Below are positions 23,076-34,232 of a stretch of DNA of 64,000 nt, one piece after another. This DNA is from Heterohyrax brucei (Eukaryota > Chordata > Mammalia > Hyracoidea > Procaviidae). Below the pieces are notes generated by a model that worked only from the letters and a program-made list of their open reading frames with translations, did no database searches and was not told the DNA's origin. Position 1 is the stretch's first letter. The number at the start of each line of letters is the position of its first letter. Location of the stretch: contig CM053154.1 in NCBI GenBank assembly GCA_028571685.1, positions 10,448,001 through 10,512,000 of the forward strand, written 5' to 3'. The position numbers and the translations under genes are program-made.

Positions 23076-23582
23076 CTGCCAACAATGAAAACATGGAATG
23101 TCGCATTGGCTGTCTGGGACACCACAGACAGAGCAGCAGCGCAGGCAGGCGTGCCCCAGCACCCCCCGCCAAAGGCCACCAGGTGCTTGACTAGTAAACA
23201 TGCTGTCCCCCATGCAGCACCTTCCTTCTCATGAAGAGTCCCCCTACACTTTTCCCCCACAGCCATTACACACACCCTCATGTCGCTCCAAAAATCAACA
23301 CCAGAGTCTCAGACATTCAGCTCAGGGCTTCTCACGCTGGTCAGTAGTGAACAGGGAAATATGGAAACAGATTAACAAAATATGGAAAACAGTAAATTTT
23401 CAAGAGTAAACTAGAGCAGGGATCAGTTTCACAGTGTTCACAGGGAGGTCCTGACATGTCTCGTGGTCCCTCGGTGTCGGGGGCAAGGCGCAACGGGGCA
23501 AAGCTGTGCTTTGAAGTAATGACCATTCATGGTCATCCGTGACTTGACTCTTCACGTTGGCAGCTGGGGCCAGGAGAAGGAG

Positions 23583-23798
23583 TAGGCCTGGTGGTGCAGT
23601 GGTTAAGTGCCCGGCTGCTAATCAGAAGGTCGGTGATTCAAACCAACCAACTACTCAGCCGGAAAAAGGTGTGGCAGCCTGCTTCCATACGTGTCACAGC
23701 CTTGGAAACCCTATGAGGCAGCTTTGCTCTTTCGGCACAGGGCTGCTATGAGTCAGCATCCACTTGACGGCAGTGAGTTTCATTGGGTTTGGTTTACA
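23583..23798 (+). repeat. AfroSINE (long-body subtype)
   Basis: 'gcctggtggtgcagtggtta', 'aaggtgtggcagcctgcttc', 'tggaaaccctatgaggcagc' and tail 'cacttgacggcagtgagttt'. Confidence 0.9.
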
Positions 23799-23863
23799 GC
23801 AAGAAGCACAGTCTCCAAATTACTTCTATTTCCCTTTAGAATTGCTGCAGGTGACCAACCTAT

Positions 23864-23978
23864 ACGCAGTGCCATCGAGTCGGGTCCAACTCATAGCAAC
23901 CGTATAGGACAGAGTAGAACTGCCCCACAGAATTTCCAAGGAGTGCCTGGCACTTAATTATGCCACCAGGGTTTCCAA
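23864..23978 (-). repeat. AfroSINE, internally shortened
   Basis: 'gtgccatcgagtcgggtcca', 'aactgccccacagaatttcc', then directly to 'atgccaccagggtttcc', with most of the head missing. Confidence 0.85.
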
Positions 23979-23998
23979 CCAACCTATAACTCTGAGGA

Positions 23999-24553
23999 AC
24001 TAAGTTACCTTCTTCTGTGTTGATCTTACTTTGACCACATTGGCTGGGCAGTGTGCAAAGAAAAACTGTGGAGCATGCTGGGAGTTAAGAGGAATGTGGA
24101 TCAGAATTATGGGCTTGCTGTGGATCACCAAGTATCCAGTTATTGTGAAAAAGTTACTCATGCCACATTTGGGTTCCATGGCTCAGTTTTATATATTTTA
24201 AATTAAGTTCATTCTTTTATTTAAAAATAGTTTATGGTCAATGTGCAAAAATATGGAAAATGAAGGAAAAATGTAAAGAAAAATTATCCCCTCCATACTT
24301 GTTGCTTTAAGTGTTAAAGTATCTTTTTTTTTTTCTTACTATTTTTAGGGGTATGATTTCTGTTATCTTTACATAGCTGTGACTCTGTTCAATTTTTAGA
24401 CACATAGGCTTTCAAATATGAACAGAAATTGTCCCAGGCAATGGTCACCAAGTGTGGCTTCACTAAGGCTCTTTATCTTTTTCTTTAAAGATGGTATAGG
24501 GAAAGAGTCCAGGGAAATAGCAAAATAAACATGGATCTTCTTGTAACTGTTTG

Positions 24554-24554
<1 letters not shown>
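23999..24554. other. Nothing recognised
   Basis: AT-rich intronic sequence before the CA repeat. Confidence 0.4.

Positions 24555-24590
<36 letters not shown>
24555..24590 (+). repeat. (AC)n microsatellite
   Basis: About 18 uninterrupted AC dinucleotides, which read as (TG)n in the TACC2 sense direction. Confidence 0.95.
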
Positions 24591-24591
<1 letters not shown>

Positions 24592-25190
24592 TCACAATTT
24601 CCTGGGCCCACAGCATTCGAGATGTGAGAGAGAAGGTGAGAGAAGGTTCAACTCTATGCATCCACAATCGCCGTTCCAGCTTTCTCTGATGGTGACTCCA
24701 TATATATTTATAAATGAAGGATGTATACGATGACGTGAAATGTACTCCTCTTAAAATTATAATAGGTCCATGGATACTTACTGTGCTGCATTACCAACTT
24801 TTTGAGTTTTAAAAATTTCTGAAATGAAAAGTTGGGAAACTAATAGTGGATGTGATTCTCTGGACATCACTGCTTTGCATGTAGTAATATCACAGTCACC
24901 GTGCTAGTCACCCTGGGAGATGGGTGGTGTTCTGCCACTGCACAGATGAGAAGGCTGACATGCAGAGAGGTTAAGCTTGGGTCTGAACTTTGGGCTGGGG
25001 CCTTCTCATTCTCCCTGCTTTGCTGCCTCCAAGAAGAAAAGTTTCCAAGGAGGGCAAGAAGTTCTTAACCCAGCTCCATTCTGGCCTCTCCACCAAGCTC
25101 CTTAGCTAGAAAATAGGTATGACATTACATGACATCCTTGTGGGGTGTACACACCCACGCTATGGCAGTCTTCTTCCTAGAACCCATCCC
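24591..25190. other. Unassigned; possible MIR remnant at 24870-25000
   Basis: 'gcacagatgagaaggctgac' and 'tgcagagaggttaagcttgg' suggest a worn MIR core on the plus strand. The rest is unassigned. Confidence 0.4.
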
Positions 25191-25354
25191 TGCTTGGTGT
25201 AGATGGTTAACGCGCTCACTACTGACTGGAAGGCTGATGGTCTAAGTCCACTCAGAGGAGACTCAGAAGAAACACTTGGCTGTCTACTCTGAAAAAGCAG
25301 CCACCGAAAACCCATGGAACACAGCACTTTTCTGACATGTATGGGGTCACTGGA
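25191..25354 (+). repeat. AfroSINE, diverged
   Basis: 'ctactgactggaaggctgat', 'gcagccaccgaaaacccatg', 'catgtatggggtcactggag' and a T run at the end. Confidence 0.7.
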
Positions 25355-25499
25355 GTTTTTTTTTAACGTACATATTATGTGGGAATGATTTCCCTTAAGT
25401 GCTAAAAGGATTTAAGATGGCCTCAAGAGACAGCTGGCTGTTTCTTTGACCAGATCAGCACTGACTTGAAGCCAAAGTTGACAAAGGAATGAAGAGAAA

Positions 25500-26260
25500 A
25501 CTCAGAGGATGAATCATACTACATCCCTCCAATCTCCAGCTGGTCAGACAGGCATTGGGAATGCCATGGGCCAGGACTGGCTGTCACGTGTGAAACCACC
25601 AGCATGCGATTGCAACAGAACCAGACCAGCTGCCATCTATAAAAATGGTGGCATGGGGCCATCTGACCTCTTGTAACTGCTCGAGGGGGAGGGGAGAGAA
25701 CCGAGACCAACAGCGGCAGCCCAGAGCTGCTCTCTGTCTGGTGGAGTCAGACCTACCGCCTCTCTCCAGTCTTTTCACCAGTGCTGACACCAGCTAGTCG
25801 TCTGCTCCGCTCTCTGCTGGGTTCGATAACTTGTTGTGGTGGCCCAGAGGACTCAGACACTGTGCTCACTGTGATGACGTTTATTAAGGAAGTAGCGGGT
25901 TACAGTTCAGGGTCAGCAAGGACTCAGGACTCAGTTCTGCAGTCAGGCGGGCCTCTCTCTGGCCCTTGGCCTCCTGGCCACTCAGCCCCTTGGCCTGGCT
26001 TCTACTCTGCTAGGGCAAGTGTTACGAAGCTCTTTAGCTCTGCCAACAAATGCCAAGAAGCCCACCATGCCATCTGCTAGTTCTGCTGCTACCAGTTCTC
26101 TGCCACGTATGCTGCTGCTGCCTGCTGAATTAGGCCGTCTCCCACGTTACAGTTCTGCCTCTCTTGGGTCCAGGAGTTTCTCAGCACAGGGTCTCTGGAT
26201 CCAAAGGGAAGGCAAAACTAATACCCTCATTAAGGTTCCATACAACCTATTTGCGATATC
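25500..26260 (-). mobile_element. LTR-like block with sense AATAAA
   Basis: On the minus strand this has LTR-like organisation: 'cttccttaataaacgtcatc' (AATAAA at 25880-25885) followed by 'acaacaagttatcgaaccca', typical of R-U5 and primer-side sequence. I cannot name the family or place the termini, and no coding remains are seen. Assignment is tentative. Confidence 0.4.
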
Positions 26261-26305
26261 ATGCGCCTTATTTGCAAGTTGTCTAACCCCATTGGTGGGC
26301 CACAA

Positions 26306-26466
26306 GCACCCTGCTAGTGTAGTGGGTTAAGTGCTATGTCTGCTAACCAAAAGTTTGGCAGTTCAACTCTGCTGGGTGCTCCTTGGAAACTCTATGGGGC
26401 AGTTCTACTGTGACCTGCAGGGTCATGATGAGTTGGACCCGGCTTGACAGCAGTGGGTTTTGGGTT
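26306..26466 (+). repeat. AfroSINE
   Basis: 'gtgtagtgggttaagtgcta', 'tccttggaaactctatgggg', 'cggcttgacagcagtgggtt'. Confidence 0.9.
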
Positions 26467-26528
26467 ACCCAGCCATTTCATAGGAGTCACAAGACCATGG
26501 CAAGAAGGGCCATAGAAAAACGATCCAT

Positions 26529-26702
26529 TTCACTGCTCCATCAAGTCAGTTCTGACTCCTGGGGACCCATGGGTGTCAGGGCAGAATTACACCCCATGAG
26601 TTTTTCACTGGCTAAGTTTTCAGAAGTAAACAGCCAGCCCATTCTTCTGAGATGCTTCTGGGTAAACTCAAATCACCAACCTTTAGGTTGACGGCTGAGC
26701 AT
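26529..26702 (-). repeat. AfroSINE (long-body subtype)
   Basis: 'tccatcaagtcagttctgac', 'tttcactggctaagttttca', 'gatgcttctgggtaaactca'. It abuts the next AfroSINE. Confidence 0.8.
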
Positions 26703-26888
26703 GAAGTTGATTCTGACTCCTAGTGGCCCTGTAGGACAGAGCAGAACTGCCCTACAGGACTTCCACAGCTCTCCATCTTTACAGTTGCAGGCTGCAACAT
26801 CCTTCTCCCATGGAGCGACTAGTGGATTCGAACTGCTAACCTCTCTATCAGCAGCAGTGCTTTGACCATTGTATCACCAGGGCTCCCA
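26703..26888 (-). repeat. AfroSINE (long-body subtype)
   Basis: 'gaagttgattctgactccta', 'gagcagaactgccctacagg', 'ggattcgaactgctaacctc' and end 'tatcaccagggctccc'. Confidence 0.9.
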
Positions 26889-27619
26889 TTAATAAGATCA
26901 ATGGTGTGTAATTCAGAAATCAAGTTCCCTCATCTTTGCCAGCTTGCTCTAGAAGCACAGAACATATCCTCTCCATGTGTCCTTTATCCCACTGGTACTA
27001 AAACAAATGAAGCTGCTGCCTGCCCTCACCTGGACAGAAGTTACCAGTGTAGGAAAGTCTGGTACTCCCTGTCAGACTGATGACCAACTTGTCCTATTCT
27101 GGCACCTTGAACACACATTCAGTCTTGTCAGAGGGCAGCTGGGCACACAATTTCCAAGGAGGATGAAGCACGTAACAACTGGCACACCCTGAGCATCAGC
27201 CAGCCTCTTTGATTATCCTTCAGAAGCAACTTCGAAAGCCAGATTGAAGCCACACACCAGGAGTAGATTTGCCTGGGGCTCTGCATTAATTAATGCTTAC
27301 ATAATGCCCTTTTGCACTCGAGATTAGGTCAAAATGTGTGGGGTGGAGGCTCTACTCAGAACCAGAGAGGCTGTTCTCCTGCCCCAATGGGTTCACAGTG
27401 GAAGGCTTTCAGCCCTTGGGGCTGCATCTGTGCCCTGTGCTCCAGTGGGGCACATGGGAACAGCAGCTTCCTTGATTGAGACCGGATGCCCACAGCACAG
27501 CACACAAGGAAGCCTGGGACATGTGACCCAAGCAGTGGGGTAGATTGACTGCAGCAGGTGTCTGAGCAGATGATGGGACACAGAAAAGACCTTCCCCACT
27601 AGCGTAACCCAACCACCCC
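26889..27619. other. Nothing recognised
   Basis: Unique-looking intronic sequence. Confidence 0.4.
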
Positions 27620-27960
27620 TCTACCAGTCTGTCACAGTGTGGTGGCCTGTGTATTGGTTCAATGTCAGAAGCTTTGCCATTGGTATTTCAAATACAAGCA
27701 GGGCCACCCATGGTGAATAGAATTCACTGGAGCTCCAAGACTAGGAAGACCTGGTGATCTGTTTTAAAAATGAGTCATGAGAACCCTATTGATCACAACA
27801 GAGTATTGTCTGATACAGTGCTGGAAATGAGCCTCATAGCGCGAAAGCCACTAAAAATACCCAGCGGCCTCAACAGCAGACTCAGGCAAACCAGCAATTG
27901 TTGAGATGGTGCAGGACTAGGCAGTGCTGTATTCTGTTGTACATGGAGTCACTAACGACA
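27620..27960 (+). mobile_element. RTE deletion derivative (5' module joined to 3' tail)
   Basis: The RTE 5' module ('ggtatttcaaatacaagcag', 'ggccacccatggtgaataga', 'gctggaaatgagcc') passes, after a 'gccact'-like junction, straight into the RTE 3' tail ('gatggtgcaggactaggcag', 'attctgttgtacatggagtc'). Nothing of the coding region is present, so the element is non-autonomous. Confidence 0.7.
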
Positions 27961-29631
27961 AAAACATGGGATAAGCTAGAACTCCTCCACTGTCAGATCC
28001 CGGTGCTCACTGGTGCATCTGACGAGTCATGAGCACACTGCACGTGATTTGTTGCTACAGTATGGAAGTCTGATTTATTTTCATAAATTACTATAATTCA
28101 AAAGATTAACAGATTTCCCTACAGGATGTCATCGCTGTTATTCACTGCATCCCGAGGCACTTTCCGAAGAAGACAAGAAGTGGAGGGGAAGCTAGATTCT
28201 CAGAGACGTGGGATGTGTCTGCCGTGTCCTCTGTCTGCTGTAACCTCCCTTCCTCTCATCTGACTGGTGAAGTAGGGGTGGTGGGTTGCCCAAGACGGGG
28301 TTAAGGTGTTGAAGGTCACTGGTCAAGGCTGCTGGTCCCCTGGTGCTGGCCTGTGTCTCAAATGAAGCGGCCCACAGGTGCAGCCTCTTCTCCTGGCCAT
28401 GGTGCTGGCAGTCCCCATCTTTCACTGCACCCACACTGACACGGCTTGGCACTCAGCAAAGAAGGTTAGTTTAGGGGCAGTATGGGGACCCCTAATGGAA
28501 CATACCCTCTGGCCAGTTTTCCCCTGATAAAGCTGACTTTTATCTCTATTTAACTCCAGCCTGTTTTACACTTGACTCTGAACCTGGTGGGAAGGGATGT
28601 GGTTAATTAGCCCCCAAGCCCCAGTAGCAGTTAAGGTTAGGAAACTGCCTCATCTCCCCACACACTTGGAAGGCTTGGTGAACTTGAACTAGCCCATGGC
28701 CTGCATTGTACTGAAGATTGCCCTTCTGTAGACCACAGGCCGAGACCCCTGTCTGGAGGAAATGAACTAACCTCTGGATGGTTTCAGTTCTTCCTGACAT
28801 GATGTCAGAATAAGCGTGGATAATACAGGGACCTGCAGAGCTTTGTAAAGACACAGCTCACTGCAAACCACCTACTTCATCGATTCCCACTGCGTTTGGC
28901 TTCATAATTTTCTCTCTACGAGTCATCAGTCTGGTGACAAGTTACCTTAGAGTTACAATTGGGATTCAGTTAGGTACTCTACTCCTCATGATAGAAACTT
29001 CCGTTTCTCCCCCTGTTTCTATCCCAACCTCAGAGACTGCCTCGTCCTCTCAAGAACTTGATAAGTGGTTAGCCCAACTACAACAGATGATTCTGAATCG
29101 ATTGTCAATGACCAGCAAGAGCTGTACAGGATGCCCCTTTTATCTGCACGCTTCTATCAGTGTTTCTTATAACAGGATGGCTGGGAAGAGGAGAAAGAAG
29201 CCCTGTGCTTCTTCATGCCTAAGGGGCATGAAGTAAAGCTTGGTTAAACAAGTCTTATTGCTGCAGGACTTCGGAGAAGTTTGCTGCACTGTTGTGCATT
29301 AGGAGTCAACAAGATGTGTGTCCAGTGTCTCCCGAAGCTCTGTCCCTCAGCACCTCACTCTCCTCGTGTTTTTGTAGAGCCTGTAGGGCACTGAGGTGCC
29401 ATGGACGTGATGTGGGATGCACAACCTAAGTCTAGAGCTGTTGCTCAGGACTTTTCAGATGCTCTCTGGACATTAGAAGGGTAGTTTCCCAAATGCAGCA
29501 GACATGCAGCCCTGCATCTGCCTCTGGCCTCCAATGGAATAGAAATTGCATGCAAGGAAGAACCCCTCCTCTCTGTCTCAAGACAGTGCCACTCCAGTGC
29601 TCTATACAAGTGAGTCCTCAAACTTCCCCCC
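27961..29631. other. Nothing recognised
   Basis: Unique-looking sequence. The frame at 28934-29236 (+, 100 codons) has no recognisable content. Confidence 0.4.
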
Positions 29632-29830
29632 CCATGGTGGGTCCCTTCACTCCCTTCTGGGATGGGCTCCCCTTATCATGTCCACTGAATAGCCCCCTTG
29701 TCCCCCTCCACCGTGGGCTCCCCTTACTCCCTTCCAGGGTGGTCCCCCTTATCCCATCCACTTCGGGGCCCCCTTGTCACCCTCCACAATAGGGTCCCCT
29801 TCCCCTGGCTGAAGCGGGCCCCCTCACACC
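29632..29830. repeat. Minisatellite, 76-bp unit, ~2.6 copies
   Basis: Units begin with 'cca' at 29632, 29708 and 29784, exactly 76 bp apart, each built from pyrimidine-rich sub-blocks such as 'ggctccccttactcccttcc' and 'gcccccttgtcaccct'. Confidence 0.85.
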
Positions 29831-29985
29831 AAAGCTGCAAGTTCCCTCCTTTATTGTCCCTAAGCCCCTGCCATGGCCTCTTATGCTTGTTCATTCATTG
29901 GTTTCCTTAGGGGTGTAACCTTTTCAAGATCAGAGGAAATTCATCTCTTTATCCTTATATCTCAGTATAGCACTGGTATCTACTT

Positions 29986-30255
29986 TGTTGAAGGAAGGAA
30001 GGAAGGAAGGAAGGGACAAAAGGAGGAAAGAAGGGAGGGAGGGAAGGAGGAAGGCATAAAGGAAAGAAGGCAGGCAGGCAGGCTGGAAGGCAGGAAGGCA
30101 GGCAGGCAGGCTGGAAGGCAGGAAGGCAGGCAGGCAGGCAGGCAGGCAGGCTGGAAGGCAGGCAGGCTGGAAGGCAGGAAGGCAGGCAGGCAGGCAGGCA
30201 GGCAGGAAGGCAGGAAGGCAGGAAGGCAGGCAGGCAGGCAGGCAGGCAGGCTGGA

Positions 30256-30290
<35 letters not shown>

Positions 30291-30295
30291 CTGGA

Positions 30296-30334
<39 letters not shown>

Positions 30335-30414
30335 CTGGAAGGCAGGAAGGCAGGCAGGCAGGCAGGCAGGCTGGAAAGCAGAAGGAAGGCAGGAAAGAAA
30401 GAAGGAAGGAGGAA
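29986..30414. repeat. (GGAA)n/(GGCA)n tetranucleotide array
   Basis: About 430 bp of purine-rich tetramers: GGAA at both edges, a GGCA core broken by 'ctggaaggca' and 'ggaaggca' interruptions. The longest pure GGCA run is about 9.5 units (30297-30334). On the TACC2 sense strand it reads (CCTG)n and (TTCC)n. All six frames are open over long stretches simply because of the repeat. Confidence 0.95.
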
Positions 30415-31059
30415 AGAATCTGCACTGTGACCTTTCATTTAGGTGACAGCTGCACTGTACCTAGTCAAGAGACTTAGGGAAAGGAATCTATAGTCCAAGA
30501 GATCTGTGCAGAGGAAAGAACTCCGTCAGCAGAAAAGGAAAGTTTCCCTGCCTTAACAGCTGTAGCATGACTTTGACGGAGTAAGGTATCTCCTTGGAAA
30601 GTTCCTCGCGAACATAGCCGATCTGGTCCCTCACCCACACGTGGTTGGCCTTGTCGAGACAGCACTGCCTGCCCAGCTGCCAGGAGCACATGAACCTGGG
30701 CAGCTCTGCCGAACTTGGCTTTGTGCTTTTAAGCCACTGTGACCCTCTCCTGTGCTCTTTGAGTTAGAAAGAGTCAAGCACATGGTGCTGAGCAACTCAC
30801 ACCACCTATGAAAGGCCAGCATCTGCAAGTTCTAAAGCCTTACTGGGGAGAAAGGTGTCAGGTGTCTAAAGCCCCCAAATATCCTTTTATTTGGTCAGCA
30901 CTTTCCCCTATGATACAACTTCAATGTCGAGGTACCGGTCCATTTTTGGGAGTCTGTTATTCAGCCCAGTGGTTGGGGGTGGGAACCGGACTCCTAAGAG
31001 AATATGGGAACTATTTTTCGACCAGCATTCTCAGGAACCATCTCCTGGGGTTCTAAAGA
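30415..31059. other. Nothing recognised
   Basis: Unique-looking sequence after the tetranucleotide array. Confidence 0.4.
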
Positions 31060-31432
31060 AAGTGCTGTTATTAGTTGTCACTGAGTCAGCTCTGACTCAT
31101 GTGAGCCCACACACAACAGAGTAACATGTTGGCCTGGGTCGTCTTCAGCGTCATCCACATGCCTGTGTCCATTGTTGCAGCCACTAAGCAGTTACAGTGC
31201 CTCTCAACCTAGGGGACTCATCTTCCAGCCCTACGTGGGACAATATTCTGTTGTCATCCATAGGGTTTTCATTTGCTCGTTTCCTGAAGTAGATCACCAG
31301 GCCTTTCTTTCTAGTCTGTCTAAGTCTGGAAGCTCTTGCTGAAACTTTCCCACCATGGGGGACCCTGCTGGTATTTGACATACTGGTGGTGTAGCTCCCA
31401 GCATCATAGCAAGTAACCATAGAATGACAAAC
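31060..31432 (-). mobile_element. RTE deletion derivative, minus strand
   Basis: 3' tail ('gagtcagctctgactcatgt', 'tgtgtccattgttgcagcca') next to the 5' module ('tcatcttccagccctacgtg', 'caccatgggggaccctgctg', 'tcccagcatcatagcaa'). Same two-module architecture as the copies at 27.6 and 62.9 kb. Confidence 0.7.
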
Positions 31433-31639
31433 TGATACAGTAGTGGTTGAAGGGACTAGAGCTTTTTAAAAAAGCTGAATCTGTATATTGGGACCAATGC
31501 ATAAGGATCAACATTCAGTTTCCGCTTAAAGATGCCTAGCAGCCCAGGGGAACTTCCTATGTCCCAGCAAGCCCTGTTACAAAAAGCCCTAAATGCATAA
31601 ACGTCTGATCAGCAGATTCATATGAGACAATTCACATGT

Positions 31640-32310
31640 CAAAACTTCAAGTATTGTAGCAGGACCAGCCCTCTCTCAATGGCTGAACACACTGACAGAA
31701 AGTCAGGATGGATGCTGGTGCTCTCAGCCAAACTTGACCTTAACCGACATGTGTCAAACACTCTCCAGCAACAACAGAGGTACAATCTTTTCAAGTACAC
31801 AAGAGCAGAACACATTCTGGGCATTAGAAAAAAAAAAAAAAAGCCTCAATCAATTTAAAAGGATTCAAGCTATACAAAGTATGTTATCAAATTGCAAAAG
31901 AATTAAATTTGAAATCAATAATAGAAAATATAACTGGAAAGTCCCCAAATATGTGAAAACCAAATAACACACTTTTAAAGAGCACATGGGTCAAAGAAAA
32001 ATCAACAGGGACATAAAATATTTGAACTGGATGAAATGAAAATATACTGTTATCAAAACTGGCGGGAAACAGCTGCAGCAGAGCTTAGCTGTGTATAGCA
32101 TGAAACACTCGTGTGTGAAACACTCGTGTATGAAACACTCATATGAAACCAAGAAGAGTCTCAAGTCAAGGACCTCAGCTTCTGCCTTAATAAGCTACAC
32201 AAGAAGAATGAATACAATCCAAAATAAACAAAATAAACAATTAAATGTTAGAGTAGAGATCTATGAACTGGAAACAAAATAAAAATTGAGAACATAATAA
32301 AAGGAACGGT
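31640..32310 (+). repeat. L1 ORF2 fragment, old
   Basis: Matches the part of L1 ORF2 after the endonuclease: 'gaaatcaataatagaaaata', 'caaatatgtgaaaaccaaat', 'acatgggtcaaagaaaaatc', 'agctgcagcagagcttagct'. It includes a small tandem tripling of about 16 bp at 32098-32150. No intact frame. Confidence 0.75.
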
Positions 32311-32394
32311 GAATTTATAAGCACACATACTGTGGTACTAATACTGCATGGGAAAAAAAAGAGACCATTTGAGTTTTCAAAATGATTACAGGTA

Positions 32395-32745
32395 TCTGAA
32401 AACAAATGATAAAAAAAAATAGATGGTGCGGATGGACCGGCTGAGCACAGGGGACTTGTAGGGCAGGGAGACGACTCTACATGATGCTGTAGTGGTGAAT
32501 ACGCGACATCATCTGCGCTTGTCAAAACCCACAGCACTGCAGAACATGAGAGTGATCCTAATGCCTATCAGGACTTCAGTTAAAAATAATCTATCAATGT
32601 GGGCTCATCAGTCACAAGTGTACCACAAGAACCCAAGATGTTAATAAGTGGAAACGATGCAGATGGGACTTCTGGGAACATCCAACTTTCCACACAATTT
32701 TTCTATAAATCTAAAACTGTTGCAAAAAAATAGATTAATTAAAGA
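32395..32745 (+). repeat. L1 3'UTR fragment
   Basis: 'gtcaaaacccacagcactgc', 'gttaataagtggaaacgatg', 'atttttctataaatctaaaa' correspond to an old L1 3' end. Probably the same element as 31640-32310 with an internal deletion. Confidence 0.65.
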
Positions 32746-32748
32746 TTT

Positions 32749-32750
<2 letters not shown>

Positions 32751-32782
<32 letters not shown>

Positions 32783-32783
32783 C
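32751..32783. repeat. (TG)n(TA)n microsatellite
   Basis: A short TG run followed by about 13 TA dinucleotides. Confidence 0.95.
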
Positions 32784-32890
32784 AGATTTCAAAAAACAGA
32801 GCTATCTGACAGTCAATAAAGAACTAGGAAAAAAACAGAGCCAAGCAAAGGGAAACACCCTGGCATGTTAAGAGCGCTGGCTGTGGTCCA

Positions 32891-33043
32891 TGGAACCCCT
32901 GATGGAGTGATTAAGCGCTAGGCTGCTAACCGAAAGGTCGGCAGTTCAAGTCTGCCAGGGGCACCTCGGAAACTTAACGGGGAGGTTCCTATTAATGTCA
33001 CTGTGAGTCAGAATTGACCAGACAGCAAAGAGTTTGATTTTTC
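32891..33043 (+). repeat. AfroSINE
   Basis: 'gcgctaggctgctaaccgaa', 'aggtcggcagttcaagtctg', 'tgagtcagaattgaccagac'. The head is well preserved, the tail diverged. Confidence 0.85.
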
Positions 33044-33639
33044 AGGGCGGCAGCAGGTCATGGCCCACTGCCAACTTTGTCTATTTTCTAAGATTGTAAA
33101 ACAAGCAAGTATTATCTCACAAGAGAAATATCCTCCTCTCCCACCCCGTGGTCCCTTTTAGAAGCTTGAAACACTCTGGTGACACCTGCTGAGGGGACGG
33201 AGCAGAGGCACGGTAATTCAGCACAGGACCCTCTTCAGCCAGTGTCCAAGTCAGGGCACTGGCTCCTCCTCACCCCCCTCTGTGTTTACTTCCTGCCGGG
33301 GACAGAAAATGACTCAGAAGCGGGACAAGGAGCAGGGGGCCACAGGGCCTCTAGGGGGCGCACCCCGGCTCCCAGGAGCCCTGAGCGAATCCAGGCGATC
33401 AGAAAGGGAAGTCTGGAAGGAATAGAGAAGGGCCGCCACGCTGCGTAGGAAACTCGGGCTTGGGTGGGGATGGCTGGTCCAGCTGCTGCTCTCAATGCAG
33501 ATCACATCTGTTGCGTTTTCTCTTTTCTGAGAACTGACCCTGTTTCTAGGGCAATTAAATTTCACGCGTAGACTGAAGTTAACGTTCTAATCATGGTGAC
33601 TACAACATAGTGTTTTCAGACACCTGTGAGAGTCTAGCA
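33044..33639. other. Nothing recognised
   Basis: Unique-looking sequence; a CpG-containing stretch near 33340-33450 is too small to call a promoter. Confidence 0.4.
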
Positions 33640-33770
33640 AAATGGTTACGAGACTAGGCTTTGGCCAGCATTAAACACAGCTGGCTTCCAGGCGCCCATC
33701 CCATGCTGCTTCCTGTCTGTGGGGCCTTGGGCAAGTTACTTAACCCCTCTAAGCCTCCTGTGGCCCCTCA
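33640..33770 (+). repeat. MIR fragment
   Basis: 'gccttgggcaagttacttaa' followed by 'cccctctaagcctcctg' is a clear MIR 5' part. Confidence 0.75.
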
Positions 33771-33907
33771 GACCATCCACATCTGTCCCCACTGAACAGC
33801 TGGGTGACAAGTTGTGCTCAGGCTCTGGGTCCAATGCCCAGTCCACACAGACAGTAGGAGATGAAGAGCAAGAAACACCCTTGCCTTTAATTTAAAGTCC
33901 ACTACTA

Positions 33908-34041
33908 TGGAAAACTTGGTGGTGTAGTGGATAAGTGCCACAGTTGCCAGGTGCTCCTTAGAAACTCTATAGGGCAGTTCTACCCGTCCTATAGGGTTGC
34001 TGTGAGTTGGAATTGACTCAATGGTCACAGACTGGGTTTTT
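33908..34041 (+). repeat. AfroSINE, head shortened
   Basis: 'ttggtggtgtagtggataag', 'gctccttagaaactctatag', 'gagttggaattgactcaatg'. About 25 bp of the tRNA-like region is missing. Confidence 0.85.
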
Positions 34042-34073
34042 ATTAATTATTATGATTGTTACTTATTTGCATC

Positions 34074-34222
34074 CAGGTGGAACTGTGGTTAAGAGTTCAG
34101 CTGTTAACCAAAAGGTCAACAGTTCAAATCTACCAGCAGCTTCTTGGAAATCCCATGGGGGCAGTTCCACTCTGTCTTACAGGGTTGCTTTGAGTAGGAA
34201 TCAACTCAAAGGCTACATTTTT
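34074..34222 (+). repeat. AfroSINE
   Basis: 'actgtggttaagagttcagc', 'tgttaaccaaaaggtcaaca', 'gagtaggaatcaactcaaag'. Confidence 0.85.
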
Positions 34223-34232
34223 TTGGTGTTGT

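Noticed and set aside
28934..29236. Possible retroviral coding remnant
   Set aside because: The frame has no motif I can tie to gag, pol or env, and no LTR pair encloses it.
29873..30438. Long frames (up to 185 codons) on both strands of the tetranucleotide array
   Set aside because: Frames stay open because the repeat lacks stop codons in every phase; the translations are periodic GRQAGRQA- or PACLPACL-type strings.
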